A program made the translations under genes and the position numbers. Below, piece by piece: positions 1-9,520 of a DNA stretch of 64,000 nucleotides. This DNA is from Comamonas phosphati. GTDB lineage: Bacteria > Pseudomonadota > Gammaproteobacteria > Burkholderiales > Burkholderiaceae_C. Where the stretch lies: assembly GCF_014637085.1 (NCBI RefSeq), contig NZ_BMEU01000001.1, forward strand, positions 1 through 64,000, written 5' to 3'. The notes under the pieces are model-generated. The model worked only from the letters and a program-made list of their open reading frames with translations. It was not told the origin of the DNA and searched no databases. Each line of letters opens with the position of its first letter. Positions within the stretch are counted from its first letter, which is position 1.

Positions 1-57
1 CACCAAGCGAACCGCACGTTCGCGGACTTCGGGTGAAAACTTGTTCGACTTCGTCAT
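1..57 (-). CDS. IS3-family transposase OrfA, N-terminal fragment (partial)
   Basis: Nineteen codons are visible, starting MTKSNKFSPEVRERAVRLV, which is the typical beginning of an IS3-family OrfA before its helix-turn-helix. The ATG is at 57 and the frame is open to the window edge, so the gene is cut by the window and not shown to be broken. OrfA supplies the DNA-binding part of the OrfAB transposase made by frameshifting. Confidence 0.7.
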   Translation of the reverse strand, partial: MTKSNKFSPEVRERAVRLV

Positions 58-107
58 GGCTCAATCCTCTCAGAGAAAAGAGCCTCCTCAAAACCTGGGG
101 CGGTTCA
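1..107 (-). mobile_element. Left end of an IS3-family insertion sequence, running off the window
   Basis: On the minus strand this begins with an IS-like terminus reading TGAACCGCCCC at 107-97 and continues into the start of an orfA-type transposase gene at 57. The rest of the element lies outside the window. It abuts, and probably interrupts, a different IS3-family remnant at 108-247. The terminus assignment rests on family resemblance, because the other end cannot be seen. Confidence 0.6.
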
Positions 108-247
108 GTGGGTGAGGCAGTGCAGATATACAACGGCGAGAGACTGCACACATCGCTGAAAATGCAAACGCCCGATGCTGCGTCTTTAGCCGGGTTACTC
201 CGGCAGGTTCAACCGTCCAAACTGTCAACGTAATTTAGGACGAGTCA
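108..247 (+). pseudogene. 3' remnant of a second IS3-family transposase (OrfB C-terminus) with its right terminus
   Basis: The frame from 108 to the stop at 231-233 encodes about 41 residues containing IYNGERLHTSLKMQTPDAA, the conserved C-terminal block of IS3-family OrfB proteins. No upstream catalytic DDE core is present: the frame is cut at 107 by the terminus of the neighbouring element. The probable right end of this older element follows at about 234-247 (ATTTAGGACGAGTCA). It is a dead remnant. Confidence 0.6.
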
Positions 248-257
248 CATGCTTCAA

Positions 258-285
258 CAAAAAACCGCGCCTGATGGCGCGGTTT
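258..285 (-). terminator. Rho-independent terminator of ggt
   Basis: A 9 bp perfect stem (263-271 with 276-284) has a 4-base loop and, read on the minus strand, is followed by a T run. It lies about 20 bp after the ggt stop codon at 304. Confidence 0.8.
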
Positions 286-303
286 GTGCGAGCGGCAAAT
301 GGC

Positions 304-2133
<1,830 letters not shown>

Positions 2134-2433
2134 GGTCTTGTCTCCTGGGCTTGTCCTTGGAATGCAGCCTGTTGCGGGCTGTCGGCGAAAGACCCAGTCT
2201 AGAAGCGCTGGCAGGCCTTTTTTGCAGGACTGCAGGCCATTTCGGGTATGTGCCTAGAAGTCAAGGCTGTAAAGCCTTAGATGGGGTACAGAAACTGTAT
2301 ACACTTTGCCCCGGCAAAGACCGGAACTGTTCATGGGCTGCTGGCGCCAGGCGAAAGGTTCCGGCGCTTTGTGCAGGCATACAGACGTTTGACATAACCA
2401 AGGCGGGCCTGAACCGCCTCTGAGGAGATATCC
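2134..2433. other. ggt/hiuH divergent intergenic region
   Basis: 300 bp without a supportable gene. It holds the promoters of two divergent genes. The one element I can point to is a TGTATACA palindrome at 2296-2303 within CTGTATACACTTT, related to a sequence upstream of puuD. Confidence 0.6.
2295..2307 (+). promoter_or_regulatory. Possible purine-catabolism operator upstream of hiuH
   Basis: CTGTATACACTTT contains the perfect palindrome TGTATACA. A very similar sequence, TGCATACACTTT, lies upstream of puuD at 5995-6006. The two genes act in consecutive steps, so a shared regulator is a reasonable inference. No regulator for them is seen nearby. Confidence 0.35.
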
Positions 2434-2784
2434 ATGGGCCTGAGCACCCACGTTCTCGACACCATGAATGGCTGCCCCGCTGCCGGCATGGCGGTCGAGC
2501 TGTTTTCCACCGAAGGCGACAAGGCCACCCTGATCAAGAGCCTGGTGTTGAACCATGACGGCCGTACCGACGCGCCCCTGTTCGACAACAGCACGCTCAA
2601 GATCGGCACCTACCGCCTGACGTTCGACGTCGCCGCCTACTTCAAGGCCCGCGGCGTGCAACTGCCCGAGCCCAGCTTCCTGAACAAGGTGAGCCTGGAC
2701 TTCGGCGTGGCCAACGTCGACCAGCACTACCACGTGCCCCTGCTGGTCAGCCCCTGGAGCTACTCCACGTACCGCGGTTCCTGA
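2434..2784 (+). CDS. hiuH: 5-hydroxyisourate hydrolase (transthyretin-like)
   Basis: 116 residues, the usual length. It hydrolyses 5-hydroxyisourate, the product of urate oxidation, to OHCU in the cytoplasm. Visible family marks are LSTHVLD at the N-terminus (His of the active site), the DGR motif near residue 42, the HYHVPLLVSP block and the diagnostic C-terminal tetrapeptide YRGS. The start is preceded by GAGGAG at 2420-2425. It partners functionally with puuD 3.4 kb downstream. The OHCU decarboxylase needed next is not in the window. Confidence 0.95.
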   Translation: MGLSTHVLDTMNGCPAAGMAVELFSTEGDKATLIKSLVLNHDGRTDAPLFDNSTLKIGTYRLTFDVAAYFKARGVQLPEPSFLNKVSLDFGVANVDQHYHVPLLVSPWSYSTYRGS

Positions 2785-2844
2785 TAGCGGGCCAGGGCGG
2801 GCGGGCCGCTCATTTATTTGAAGATCTGTCCGGGATCTCGGAAA

Positions 2845-3234
2845 TCACTTGCCCCTGGAGTGGCCCATGGCCACGGCCAGGGCCGTGACGAGGTAGAAAG
2901 CCTGCAATTCCAGCGCCCAGCCGCCGGTGCTTTGCAGCATCAGCACCTGCTTGGCATGCACCAGCACCAAGGCCACGACCATGTTGATGGCGATCACCAG
3001 CGCGGCCGGCACCACCCACAGGCCGACCAGCAGCAGCAGCGGCGCGACCACTTCGCCGATATAGACGCCGTAGGCCAGCCAGCCGGGGGCCCCAAGAGCC
3101 TCTACCATGCGCTCTATGCCGCCGATGCCGTGGCGGAGCTTGGCCCAGCCGTGAAACAGCATCAGCACGGCCAGCGTCACGCGCAGCAGCACCATGGCTG
3201 CCCGGGGATGGTGAAAATTGCTCCAGAACCTCAT
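2845..3234 (-). CDS. DoxX family inner-membrane protein
   Basis: 129 residues from the ATG at 3234, chosen because AAGGA stands 6 bases before it; a longer reading from 3282 lacks such a site. The protein has about four hydrophobic segments and the DoxX-type N-terminal stretch LRVTLAVLMLFHGWAK, then GWLAYGVYIGEVVAP. DoxX-family proteins are small membrane proteins linked in other bacteria to quinone or sulfur redox reactions, but substrate cannot be read from sequence. It has no operon partner; the gene converges on hiuH. Confidence 0.85.
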   Translation of the reverse strand: MRFWSNFHHPRAAMVLLRVTLAVLMLFHGWAKLRHGIGGIERMVEALGAPGWLAYGVYIGEVVAPLLLLVGLWVVPAALVIAINMVVALVLVHAKQVLMLQSTGGWALELQAFYLVTALAVAMGHSRGK

Positions 3235-3606
3235 GAACTTCCTTGTGAATGACTTCAGCAAAACAATGATGTTTTGCAACAATGCTAGCGCCGAATGATG
3301 GCACGGGCTGTCACAGCATCGTCATGCGGCATGGCCCCAAGGCGCGACGCGCGGCCCCGGACGGTGGGTAATGCGATGGCGCATGGGCTTGTGGGCCTTT
3401 TTTGATATTTCATAACGCGCGCTGTAGGCGAAACTCTCAAGTTCAGAGCAGGGAGGCCATTGCCGCATGGGGCGCACTAGGATCGTGCCAATCCTGTCTT
3501 TCGCCGGCGGCTGCCATGAGGAATGAACAGCGGGCGCATATCGCGGAGCTCAGGATCACCAACCTTGAAATGTGTTCGCACATTCATCCCAAGAAAGGAT
3601 ATTGGT
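3235..3606. other. Intergenic region between doxX and the SYLF lipoprotein gene
   Basis: 372 bp with no credible gene. It includes an AATGTG-TTCG-CACATT inverted repeat at 3569-3584, just upstream of the downstream gene's ribosome binding site. No riboswitch consensus fits. Confidence 0.5.
3569..3584 (+). promoter_or_regulatory. Inverted repeat upstream of the SYLF gene
   Basis: AATGTG and CACATT are separated by TTCG, 22 bp before the ATG at 3607 and just ahead of the AAGAAAGGA ribosome binding site. It could be an operator or a leader hairpin with a stable TTCG loop. Confidence 0.35.
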
Positions 3607-4191
3607 ATGCGTCAAATCTCTATGCGTTCGGTGGCAATGGCCGTTGCCGTGGCGGCTGGGGCCCTGTCCATGGCCGCCTGCACCACCACCAAGCCCGAAA
3701 CCAGCTCGGCCCCGCGTGCCGACTCCACCACCCTCAACACCCGCGCCAATGCCGCGTTGGAACGCCTGTACCAGACGGCTCCCGGCTCCAAGGAAATGGT
3801 GCAGCGTGCCAAGGGCGTGCTGATCTTCCCGTCCGTGATCGGCGGCAGCTTCGTCGTGGGTGTCGAGCACGGCCGCGGCGTGCTGCGCGTCGGCGGGCAC
3901 AACCACAGCTACTACAGCACCACCGGCGCCTCGATCGGCTGGCAGGCCGGCGGCCAGTCCAAGGCCGTGATCTATGTGTTCAACACCCAGGAGGCCCTGA
4001 ACAAGTTCGTCAACAGCAACGGCTGGTCCGTGGGTGCCGACGCCACGGTGGCTGCCGGCAAGATCGGGGCCAATGGCAGCATCGACACCACCACGGCCCA
4101 GGCGCCGGTGACCAGCTATGTGCTGACCAATGCCGGCCTGGAGGCCGGCGTCTCGCTGCAGGGCTCCAAGATCACCAAGGTCGTCGAGTGA
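3607..4191 (+). CDS. SYLF (YSC84-like) domain lipoprotein
   Basis: 194 residues. The start at 3607 follows AAGAAAGGA by 6 bases; an upstream in-frame ATG at 3523 would bury the signal peptide. A hydrophobic signal ends in MAAC, a lipobox, so it is likely anchored to the outer or inner membrane from the periplasm. The mature part matches the SYLF lipid-binding fold: AKGVLIFPSVIGGSFVVGVEHGRG, then the YYSTTGASIGWQAGGQ block and a C-terminal segment ending with KITKV. SYLF domains bind phosphoinositides in eukaryotes. The bacterial role is unsettled and often stress or envelope related. Confidence 0.88.
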   Translation: MRQISMRSVAMAVAVAAGALSMAACTTTKPETSSAPRADSTTLNTRANAALERLYQTAPGSKEMVQRAKGVLIFPSVIGGSFVVGVEHGRGVLRVGGHNHSYYSTTGASIGWQAGGQSKAVIYVFNTQEALNKFVNSNGWSVGADATVAAGKIGANGSIDTTTAQAPVTSYVLTNAGLEAGVSLQGSKITKVVE

Positions 4192-4212
4192 CCGGGCATT
4201 CCCTCTCGGCAT

Positions 4213-4241
4213 AAAAAAACCGGCTGGATGCCGGTTTTTTT
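4213..4241. terminator. Bidirectional rho-independent terminator
   Basis: The stem AAAAAAACCGGC (4213-4224) pairs with GCCGGTTTTTTT (4230-4241) around a 5-base loop. T runs on both strands serve the SYLF gene (plus) and the convergent lipoprotein gene (minus). Confidence 0.9.
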
Positions 4242-4259
4242 ATGCGTAGCTGGGATGGC

Positions 4260-4775
4260 CTACTGTCCGCGCTGGCCTTCGGTCAGCGTATCGAGCTGGA
4301 ATCGCCCCGACTTGTCCCACAGCCAGGTATCGGTATAGGTCACCTTGCCCAGGCGCACGGGAGCCGGGAAGGGGGCCGCGGCGCGTACCGTGCGCTCGAT
4401 CTCGGCCACCACCTCGGGTGCATGGTTGGGCGAGCGCAGCCAGTGCAGGCGCTGGATGCGGCCGTTCGCGTCGAGCTGCACCTGCAGCACGCCCACGGCG
4501 TACAGCAGCGGCGGCAGCGTGCCCTTGTAGATGCGCTGGCCGTTGAGGTCGTAGATTCTGCGCGCTGCATCCTGGCGGTAGGCCAGGGGCGTCGTGGCGT
4601 TGGAGGCTCCGGATACCGGACCCGTGCCGACGTCGGGGGCCGTCTTGCAGGCCGTGACCAGCGAGGCAATGGAAGCCACCACGCCGGCCCATAGCCAAGG
4701 ACGCCAAGGACGAGAGCTGCGCGGCTTGAGGGGTGCGGGGGAGGTACCGGAAGGCATTTCATGGGTCTCAGGCAT
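4260..4775 (-). CDS. Putative lipoprotein with a TonB-C-like domain
   Basis: 171 residues from the ATG at 4775; longer and shorter starts (4829, 4757) are possible because no ribosome binding site stands out. A basic N-terminus and a hydrophobic segment end in LVTAC, a lipobox near residue 43. The C-terminal 90 residues (AVGVLQVQLDANGRI..., SPNHAPEVV..., PFPAPVRLGKVTYTDTW) resemble the C-terminal fold of TonB-like energy transducers, but the protein is short and no Pro-rich spanning region is present. Function unknown. It sits between the SYLF gene and xdhC on the opposite strand. Confidence 0.7.
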   Translation of the reverse strand: MPETHEMPSGTSPAPLKPRSSRPWRPWLWAGVVASIASLVTACKTAPDVGTGPVSGASNATTPLAYRQDAARRIYDLNGQRIYKGTLPPLLYAVGVLQVQLDANGRIQRLHWLRSPNHAPEVVAEIERTVRAAAPFPAPVRLGKVTYTDTWLWDKSGRFQLDTLTEGQRGQ

Positions 4776-4998
4776 GCCGCCAAGCGTATCCTGAAATACG
4801 GAGCCATCGCAGGAGCCGGCGTAAATCAATATCGCGCCGCTGGAAAAATCCGCAACAAATTGACTATCCGTCCTGTGTTAGCCGGCCCATACGCGAATCC
4901 ATCTGCCGGCGTCGCCAAAATGGGAGAACATGCCGAGGTGGCGCAGACCGGCAGCCAGGCCGGGGCCACGCCCATAACCCCAAGCGGATTGAACAGAC

Positions 4999-5838
4999 AT
5001 GTGGAGCGAGACTTACAAGCAGGTGCTGGCCCGGCTGCAGCAAGAGCCGCTGTGCTGGGTGCAGATCGACCGGACGCAGGGCTCGGCGCCGCGCGAGGCT
5101 GGCGCCTGGATGGCGGTTTTTGCCGGCCAGGTGTTCGGCACCATTGGCGGTGGCCATCTGGAATGGCAGGCCATCGATCAGGCCAGGCAGCTGCTGGCGC
5201 AGTGGGGAGGGGAGGGCGGCGGTGCGCGGGACGTCAGGCATCGCTATGCCCTGGGTCCCAGCCTCGGCCAATGCTGCGGTGGAGCCGTGGAGCTGTGCTT
5301 TACCTTTTTCGAGCCAGGCCGGCAGGAGGATTTACGCCCCTTGCTGTCCATTCCGGATGCCTGCGTGGCCCTGTTCGGCGCCGGCCATGTGGGCTATGCC
5401 CTGGTTCGTATTCTTTCCGGACTGCCCTATCGGGTGATCTGGGTGGACAGCCGCGATGCCATCTTTCCCGAGCAGGAGCAGATCGGCGTGCAATGCGAAT
5501 ATTCCGACCCCGTGCAGGGCGCGGTGCAGGAACTGCCGGCGCAGTCCCAGGTGCTGATCATGAGCTTCAGCCATGCCGAGGATCTGGAAATCGTGGCGCA
5601 ATGCCTGCGGCGCCAGCGCCTGCGGGGCGATCTGCCCTATGTCGGCCTGATCGGCAGCAAGACCAAGTGGGCCACCTTCCGGCGCCGCCTGCGCGAGCGC
5701 GGCTTCAGCGACGAGGAGCTGGCGCATGTGACCTGCCCCATCGGCGTGCCGGGTATCGAGGGCAAGGAGCCGGAGGTGATTGCCGTGGCGGTGGCGGCAC
5801 AGTTGCTGCAGAACAAGGGCTGCCGGGCTGCGGCATAG
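4999..5838 (+). CDS. xdhC: Xanthine dehydrogenase accessory protein XdhC
   Basis: 279 residues. XdhC binds and sulfurates the molybdenum cofactor and inserts it into the XdhB subunit of xanthine dehydrogenase. Seen here are the N-terminal family blocks GSAPREAGAWM and GTIGGGHLEWQA, the cysteine pair in LGQCCGGAVEL and the C-terminal Rossmann-like part with FGAGHVGYALV and YVGLIGSKTKWATFRRRL. Normally it is the last gene of xdhABC, but here a minus-strand lipoprotein gene lies directly upstream and no xdhA or xdhB is in the window. Confidence 0.93.
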   Translation: MWSETYKQVLARLQQEPLCWVQIDRTQGSAPREAGAWMAVFAGQVFGTIGGGHLEWQAIDQARQLLAQWGGEGGGARDVRHRYALGPSLGQCCGGAVELCFTFFEPGRQEDLRPLLSIPDACVALFGAGHVGYALVRILSGLPYRVIWVDSRDAIFPEQEQIGVQCEYSDPVQGAVQELPAQSQVLIMSFSHAEDLEIVAQCLRRQRLRGDLPYVGLIGSKTKWATFRRRLRERGFSDEELAHVTCPIGVPGIEGKEPEVIAVAVAAQLLQNKGCRAAA

Positions 5839-6138
5839 ACTCTGGCGGGCAGTTTTGCCGCTGCCGGGCCGGTAACGCCGCGGGCTTGCAACGTATTCGC
5901 ATGGCATGAAAGCCATCGCATCCGAAAATTCATTGAGGTAAGGGAAATCTCTAGGGTGGGGTATCCTGGAATCGGACGAACTTGAGTAGAAAGTTGCATA
6001 CACTTTCTGTCTACACACTGGTCGCAGCGGTGCCCCGCGGTTTTATGCCCTCGGGAGCGCGGCCTTTTATCTTCTGCTCAGAGCGCCCGCAGTGGTGAGC
6101 AGGTTGTCGGCAGCCCCACGCTGCCAAGGTTGAGAGCT
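5839..6138. other. xdhC-puuD intergenic region
   Basis: 300 bp without a gene. It holds a candidate operator (TGCATACACTTT, 5995-6006, followed by TGTCTACA) about 140 bp before puuD. No terminator hairpin with a T run is evident after xdhC. Confidence 0.5.
5995..6016 (+). promoter_or_regulatory. Possible purine-catabolism operator upstream of puuD
   Basis: TGCATACACTTT is close to the TGTATACACTTT found before hiuH and is followed at once by a second similar half, TGTCTACA. The assignment rests on two sites only. Confidence 0.35.
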
Positions 6139-7398
6139 ATGGAAAGCTATATTCTCGACTGGGCTAACCTGCTGTTGCGGTGGCTCCACGTCATCACGGC
6201 CATTGCCTGGGTCGGTTCCTCATTCTATTTCGTGTTCCTGGACAGCAGCTTGACGCCGCCTGTCGACAACGACCTCAAGAAGCAGGGCGTCAACGGCGAA
6301 CTATGGGCCGTGCACGGCGGTGGCTTCTACCACCCCGTCAAGTTCAACGTTTCTCCTCCCAAGATGCCGGACCACCTGCACTGGTTCTACTGGGAAAGCT
6401 ACACGACCTGGCTGTCGGGCTTCGCGCTGCTGACGGTTTCGTATCTGTGGAACGCCAACATCTACCTGGTCAACCCCGGTGACCCGGATGGCATGAGCCC
6501 GGCGGCGGCCATTGCATCGGCCCTGTCCTTCCTGGTGGTCTTCTGGCTGCTGTACGACTTCATCTGCCGCATCTTCGGCCAGAAGAAGAATGGCGATGCC
6601 ATCGTCGGTGCCATGGTTCTGGTGCTGGTGTGCATTGCCGCCTTCCTGGCCTGCCACATCTTCCCCGGCCAGGCAGCCTTTTTGCTGATGGGCGCAATGA
6701 TCGCCACCTCGATGAGCGCCAACGTGTTCTTCTGGATCATTCCCGGCCAGCGCAAGGTGGTTGCCGCCCTGAAGGCCGGCCAGCCCGTCGACCCCATCCA
6801 CGGCAAGCGCGGCAAGCAGCGCAGCGTGCACAACACCTACTTCACGCTGCCCGTGCTGTTCGCCATGCTGTCCAACCACTATGGCTGGCTGTATGGCCAC
6901 CAGCTGAACTGGCTGGTGCTGATTCTGATGATGTTCGCCGGCGCGGCCATCCGTCAGTTCTTCGTGATGCGCCACGGCTACAAGCTGGGCCGCAACAGCC
7001 ACCCCTGGCCTTATGCCGTGGTCGGCGTGCTGGTGCTGATCGGCGTGTTCTCCTGGCTCAAGCCTGTGCCGGCTGCTTCCGCTCCTTCTGCCGCACCGGC
7101 TCCTGCCACGGCTCCCGCTACCGCCGCAGTACCTGCCGATGCTGCCGCAGGCGGCAGCATCGGCTATGCCCAGGTGGGGCCGTTCTTCCAGCAACACTGC
7201 GTGGTGTGCCACGGCGCTGCCATCCAGCAAAAGGGTGTGCGCCTGGATTCCGCCGAAGGCGTGAAGTCCCATGCCCAGCAGATCTACCAACAGGTGGTCC
7301 AGTTGCGCAAGATGCCTTTCGGCAACCCCGGCTCGCTGACCGAGGACGAGCGCAACATGATCAAGCAGTGGTACGAGTCGGGCGCTTCGGTGAACTGA
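6139..7398 (+). CDS. puuD: Membrane urate oxidase (urate hydroxylase) PuuD with C-terminal cytochrome c domain
   Basis: 419 residues. It oxidises urate to 5-hydroxyisourate at the membrane and passes electrons to a cytochrome c domain, so no H2O2 need be made. The start ATG at 6139 has AAGG 9 bases upstream. Residues 1-310 form about eight hydrophobic segments of the PuuD N-terminal domain (LLLRWLHVITAIAWVGSSFYF, DHLHWFYWESYTTWLSG). An Ala/Pro-rich linker (about 315-345) leads to a class I cytochrome c with one CVVCH haem motif and a downstream KMPFGN that supplies the likely axial Met. It works with HiuH and, upstream in the pathway, xanthine dehydrogenase. Confidence 0.95.
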   Translation: MESYILDWANLLLRWLHVITAIAWVGSSFYFVFLDSSLTPPVDNDLKKQGVNGELWAVHGGGFYHPVKFNVSPPKMPDHLHWFYWESYTTWLSGFALLTVSYLWNANIYLVNPGDPDGMSPAAAIASALSFLVVFWLLYDFICRIFGQKKNGDAIVGAMVLVLVCIAAFLACHIFPGQAAFLLMGAMIATSMSANVFFWIIPGQRKVVAALKAGQPVDPIHGKRGKQRSVHNTYFTLPVLFAMLSNHYGWLYGHQLNWLVLILMMFAGAAIRQFFVMRHGYKLGRNSHPWPYAVVGVLVLIGVFSWLKPVPAASAPSAAPAPATAPATAAVPADAAAGGSIGYAQVGPFFQQHCVVCHGAAIQQKGVRLDSAEGVKSHAQQIYQQVVQLRKMPFGNPGSLTEDERNMIKQWYESGASVN

Positions 7399-7614
7399 TG
7401 CGCGGCTGATGGTCCGGGCCGGGACTGACTTCCCCGCTCCGGCAGACAGCAGCAGACCGATATGTGAAGAGGCTGAGCGCCGCGGTTGCCCGTGTCGGCG
7501 CACAGGCGCTTGGGGCGGCGCTGGGGCGGCTTCCCGTGCTTGATGGCGATGCCTAGCGACAGCGGGGCGCCACGGCCGCCCACCAGAAGGTGGCCCCTGC
7601 CGTCTTTGTCTTGG

Positions 7615-8451
7615 TCAGTCAATAAGCCGTCCATGCGCATCCCAAAATGGATGCGGCCCATCAAAATCGCCGCTGGCAACGGTATGGCTGATCAGGCGCC
7701 CTTGCTCCGGCAGCGCATGGAGCATGAAGGCCGCAGGCTCGAGCGTCCAGCCTGCAAAGGCGTCGGGAGACAGGTCCAGGCACACCTGGTGTGCGGGGGC
7801 GGGGGAGGTCATGGCCACGGTGCCGCCAAATGACACCTGGATGCTGCGGTGCAAATGGCCGCAGATCACGCGCTCCACATTGGGGTGGCGGCGCACCAGG
7901 GCCTCCAGCTCCTGTGCGCCCTGGAGCAGACCGATGCGGTCCATATGGCCGATCAGCGTCCGAAACGGCGGGTGGTGCATGGCAATCACCACGGGGCGCT
8001 CCCCACTGGCGGCGAGCTGCGCCTGCAGCCAGTCCAGGCGCTTGGTGCATAGACCGCCCTCGCTTTTACCCGGGGTCACGGTGTCGACGGCGATCAGGCG
8101 TAGCCGTCCGACATCCACCGCATATTGCAGGAACTCGCTGTCTGCGGGCAGGTAGCGGTGCCCGGGAAATGCCGTGCGCAGGCCTTGCCGCTCATCGTGA
8201 TTGCCTGGCAGCAGGTAGATGGGGAGGCCGTTCAGAGGGGAGAGCAGCTCATGCAGGTGGGCATACTCTTCCGGTCTGCCAAAGTCCGTCAGGTCCCCGG
8301 TGATCACCAGCGCATGGGGCTTCTGCGGCAGCCTCAGGATGGACTGGACGGTGCTCTTCAGGTAATGAGCCGTGTCGATGCGGCGGTACGTGAGGCGACC
8401 AGGTTCGCGGATATGCAAATCCGTGATTTGCAGGAGAAAAGTGCTTGTCAT
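7615..8451 (-). CDS. GpdQ-like metallophosphoesterase (probable glycerophosphodiesterase)
   Basis: 278 residues; the ATG at 8451 lies 14 bp after the ATPase stop, so it is the last gene of the operon. The calcineurin-type metal motifs are all present: D-x-H in ITDLHI, GDLTDFG, GNHD, the MHHPP block and GHLH. The blocks TGDLTDFGRPEEY, LYLLPGNHD-like IYLLPGNHD and MHHPPF...MDRIGL resemble class III phosphodiesterases, and closely recall GpdQ of Enterobacter, which cleaves glycerophosphodiesters. CpdA/Icc-type cAMP phosphodiesterase is the alternative. Linkage to an ABC importer favours a nutrient role. It is cytoplasmic, with no signal peptide. Confidence 0.85.
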   Translation of the reverse strand: MTSTFLLQITDLHIREPGRLTYRRIDTAHYLKSTVQSILRLPQKPHALVITGDLTDFGRPEEYAHLHELLSPLNGLPIYLLPGNHDERQGLRTAFPGHRYLPADSEFLQYAVDVGRLRLIAVDTVTPGKSEGGLCTKRLDWLQAQLAASGERPVVIAMHHPPFRTLIGHMDRIGLLQGAQELEALVRRHPNVERVICGHLHRSIQVSFGGTVAMTSPAPAHQVCLDLSPDAFAGWTLEPAAFMLHALPEQGRLISHTVASGDFDGPHPFWDAHGRLID

Positions 8452-8464
8452 CGCGAAGTGACCG

Positions 8465-9520
8465 TCAGGTGCTGGAAGGCATCCAGTGGTGGGGTGCAAT
8501 GCGCAGGCCGACCCGGTCGCCGGCCTGGGCCGAATGGTCGCGGCTGACATCCGCGATCAGGCCGGGTGCACCTGCGACGTGCAGTGTCAGCTGCAAGCGA
8601 TCTCCGAGAAAGACCCGCCGGGCGATCACGGCCGGCGCTGTTCCTGCCGTGTCTGCCGCGCAGACCTCGATATCTTCAGGGCGCAGCAGCAGCTGCGCAG
8701 AGCCTTCGCAGGAGGTGGCGCAGTCCAAGGCTACGCCGCCGAGCAGGATCTGATTGCAGGCCAGCAATTGCTCATTGCGTTCGAGCTGGTTCACGCGCCC
8801 CAGAAAGGTGGCGACAAACGGGTGCGAAGGGCTGCGATAGAGGCTTTCTCCGTCGCCGATCTGGAGAATCTGCCCGGCTTTCATCACGGCCATGCGGTCG
8901 GCGATGGCCATGGCTTCCTGCTGGTCATGGGTCACATGGACTGCGGTGATGCGCAGCTGTCGCAGCAGCTGTGCCAGCTCATCCCTCAGGGCTTCCTTGA
9001 GCTTGGCATCGAGGGCCGTCAAGGGCTCGTCCAGCAGCAGTACGCGGGGTCTGGAGGCCACGGCGCGGGCCAGGGCCACGCGCTGGCGCTGGCCACCCGA
9101 GAGTTCGGCGGGGCGCTTGTGTTCCAGCCCGTTCAGTCGCACCAGGTCGATCAGCTCTCCCACGGTGCGGCGCTGCTCCTCCCGAGAGGCTCCGCGAATG
9201 CGCAAGCCATAGGCGATATTGGCCTGCACGCTCATTTGTGGAAACAGGGCGTAGTGCTGAAACACCATGCCAACCTGACGCTGCTCGATAGGCAGATGAG
9301 TGACCTCCTGGTCGCCAAAGCGGATGCGGCTGCCGGCGTCGGCGCTCTCCAGGCCGGCAATAATGCGCAGCAAGGTGGTCTTGCCGCAGCCCGATGGGCC
9401 GAGCAGGGCCAGCACTTCGCCTGGCTCCACATGCAAATCGGTGGTCTGCAGCCCACGTGTCCCGTCGGGGTAGGTTTTGGCGCATTGGCGGATGTCAATG
9501 CTGATGCTCTTATTTTCCAT
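8465..9520 (-). CDS. ABC transporter ATPase of the Fe3+/polyamine/aminoethylphosphonate type
   Basis: 351 residues from ATG 9520, which overlaps the end of the upstream permease gene by 11 bp, suggesting translational coupling. Walker A is GPSGCGKTT, the signature is LSGGQRQRVALARA, Walker B is VLLLDEP and the switch His is in VHVTHDQQEAM. A C-terminal TOBE-like extension (LLLRPEDIEV) is typical of this importer class. It powers the two permeases next to it. Confidence 0.93.
   Translation of the reverse strand: MENKSISIDIRQCAKTYPDGTRGLQTTDLHVEPGEVLALLGPSGCGKTTLLRIIAGLESADAGSRIRFGDQEVTHLPIEQRQVGMVFQHYALFPQMSVQANIAYGLRIRGASREEQRRTVGELIDLVRLNGLEHKRPAELSGGQRQRVALARAVASRPRVLLLDEPLTALDAKLKEALRDELAQLLRQLRITAVHVTHDQQEAMAIADRMAVMKAGQILQIGDGESLYRSPSHPFVATFLGRVNQLERNEQLLACNQILLGGVALDCATSCEGSAQLLLRPEDIEVCAADTAGTAPAVIARRVFLGDRLQLTLHVAGAPGLIADVSRDHSAQAGDRVGLRIAPHHWMPSST

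Noticed and set aside
3395-3460. Resemblance to a glycine riboswitch (GGCGAAACTCTCAAGTTCAGAGCAGGG)
   Set aside because: Only one short segment is similar; the paired stems and the second conserved core are missing, and the downstream gene encodes an unrelated lipoprotein.
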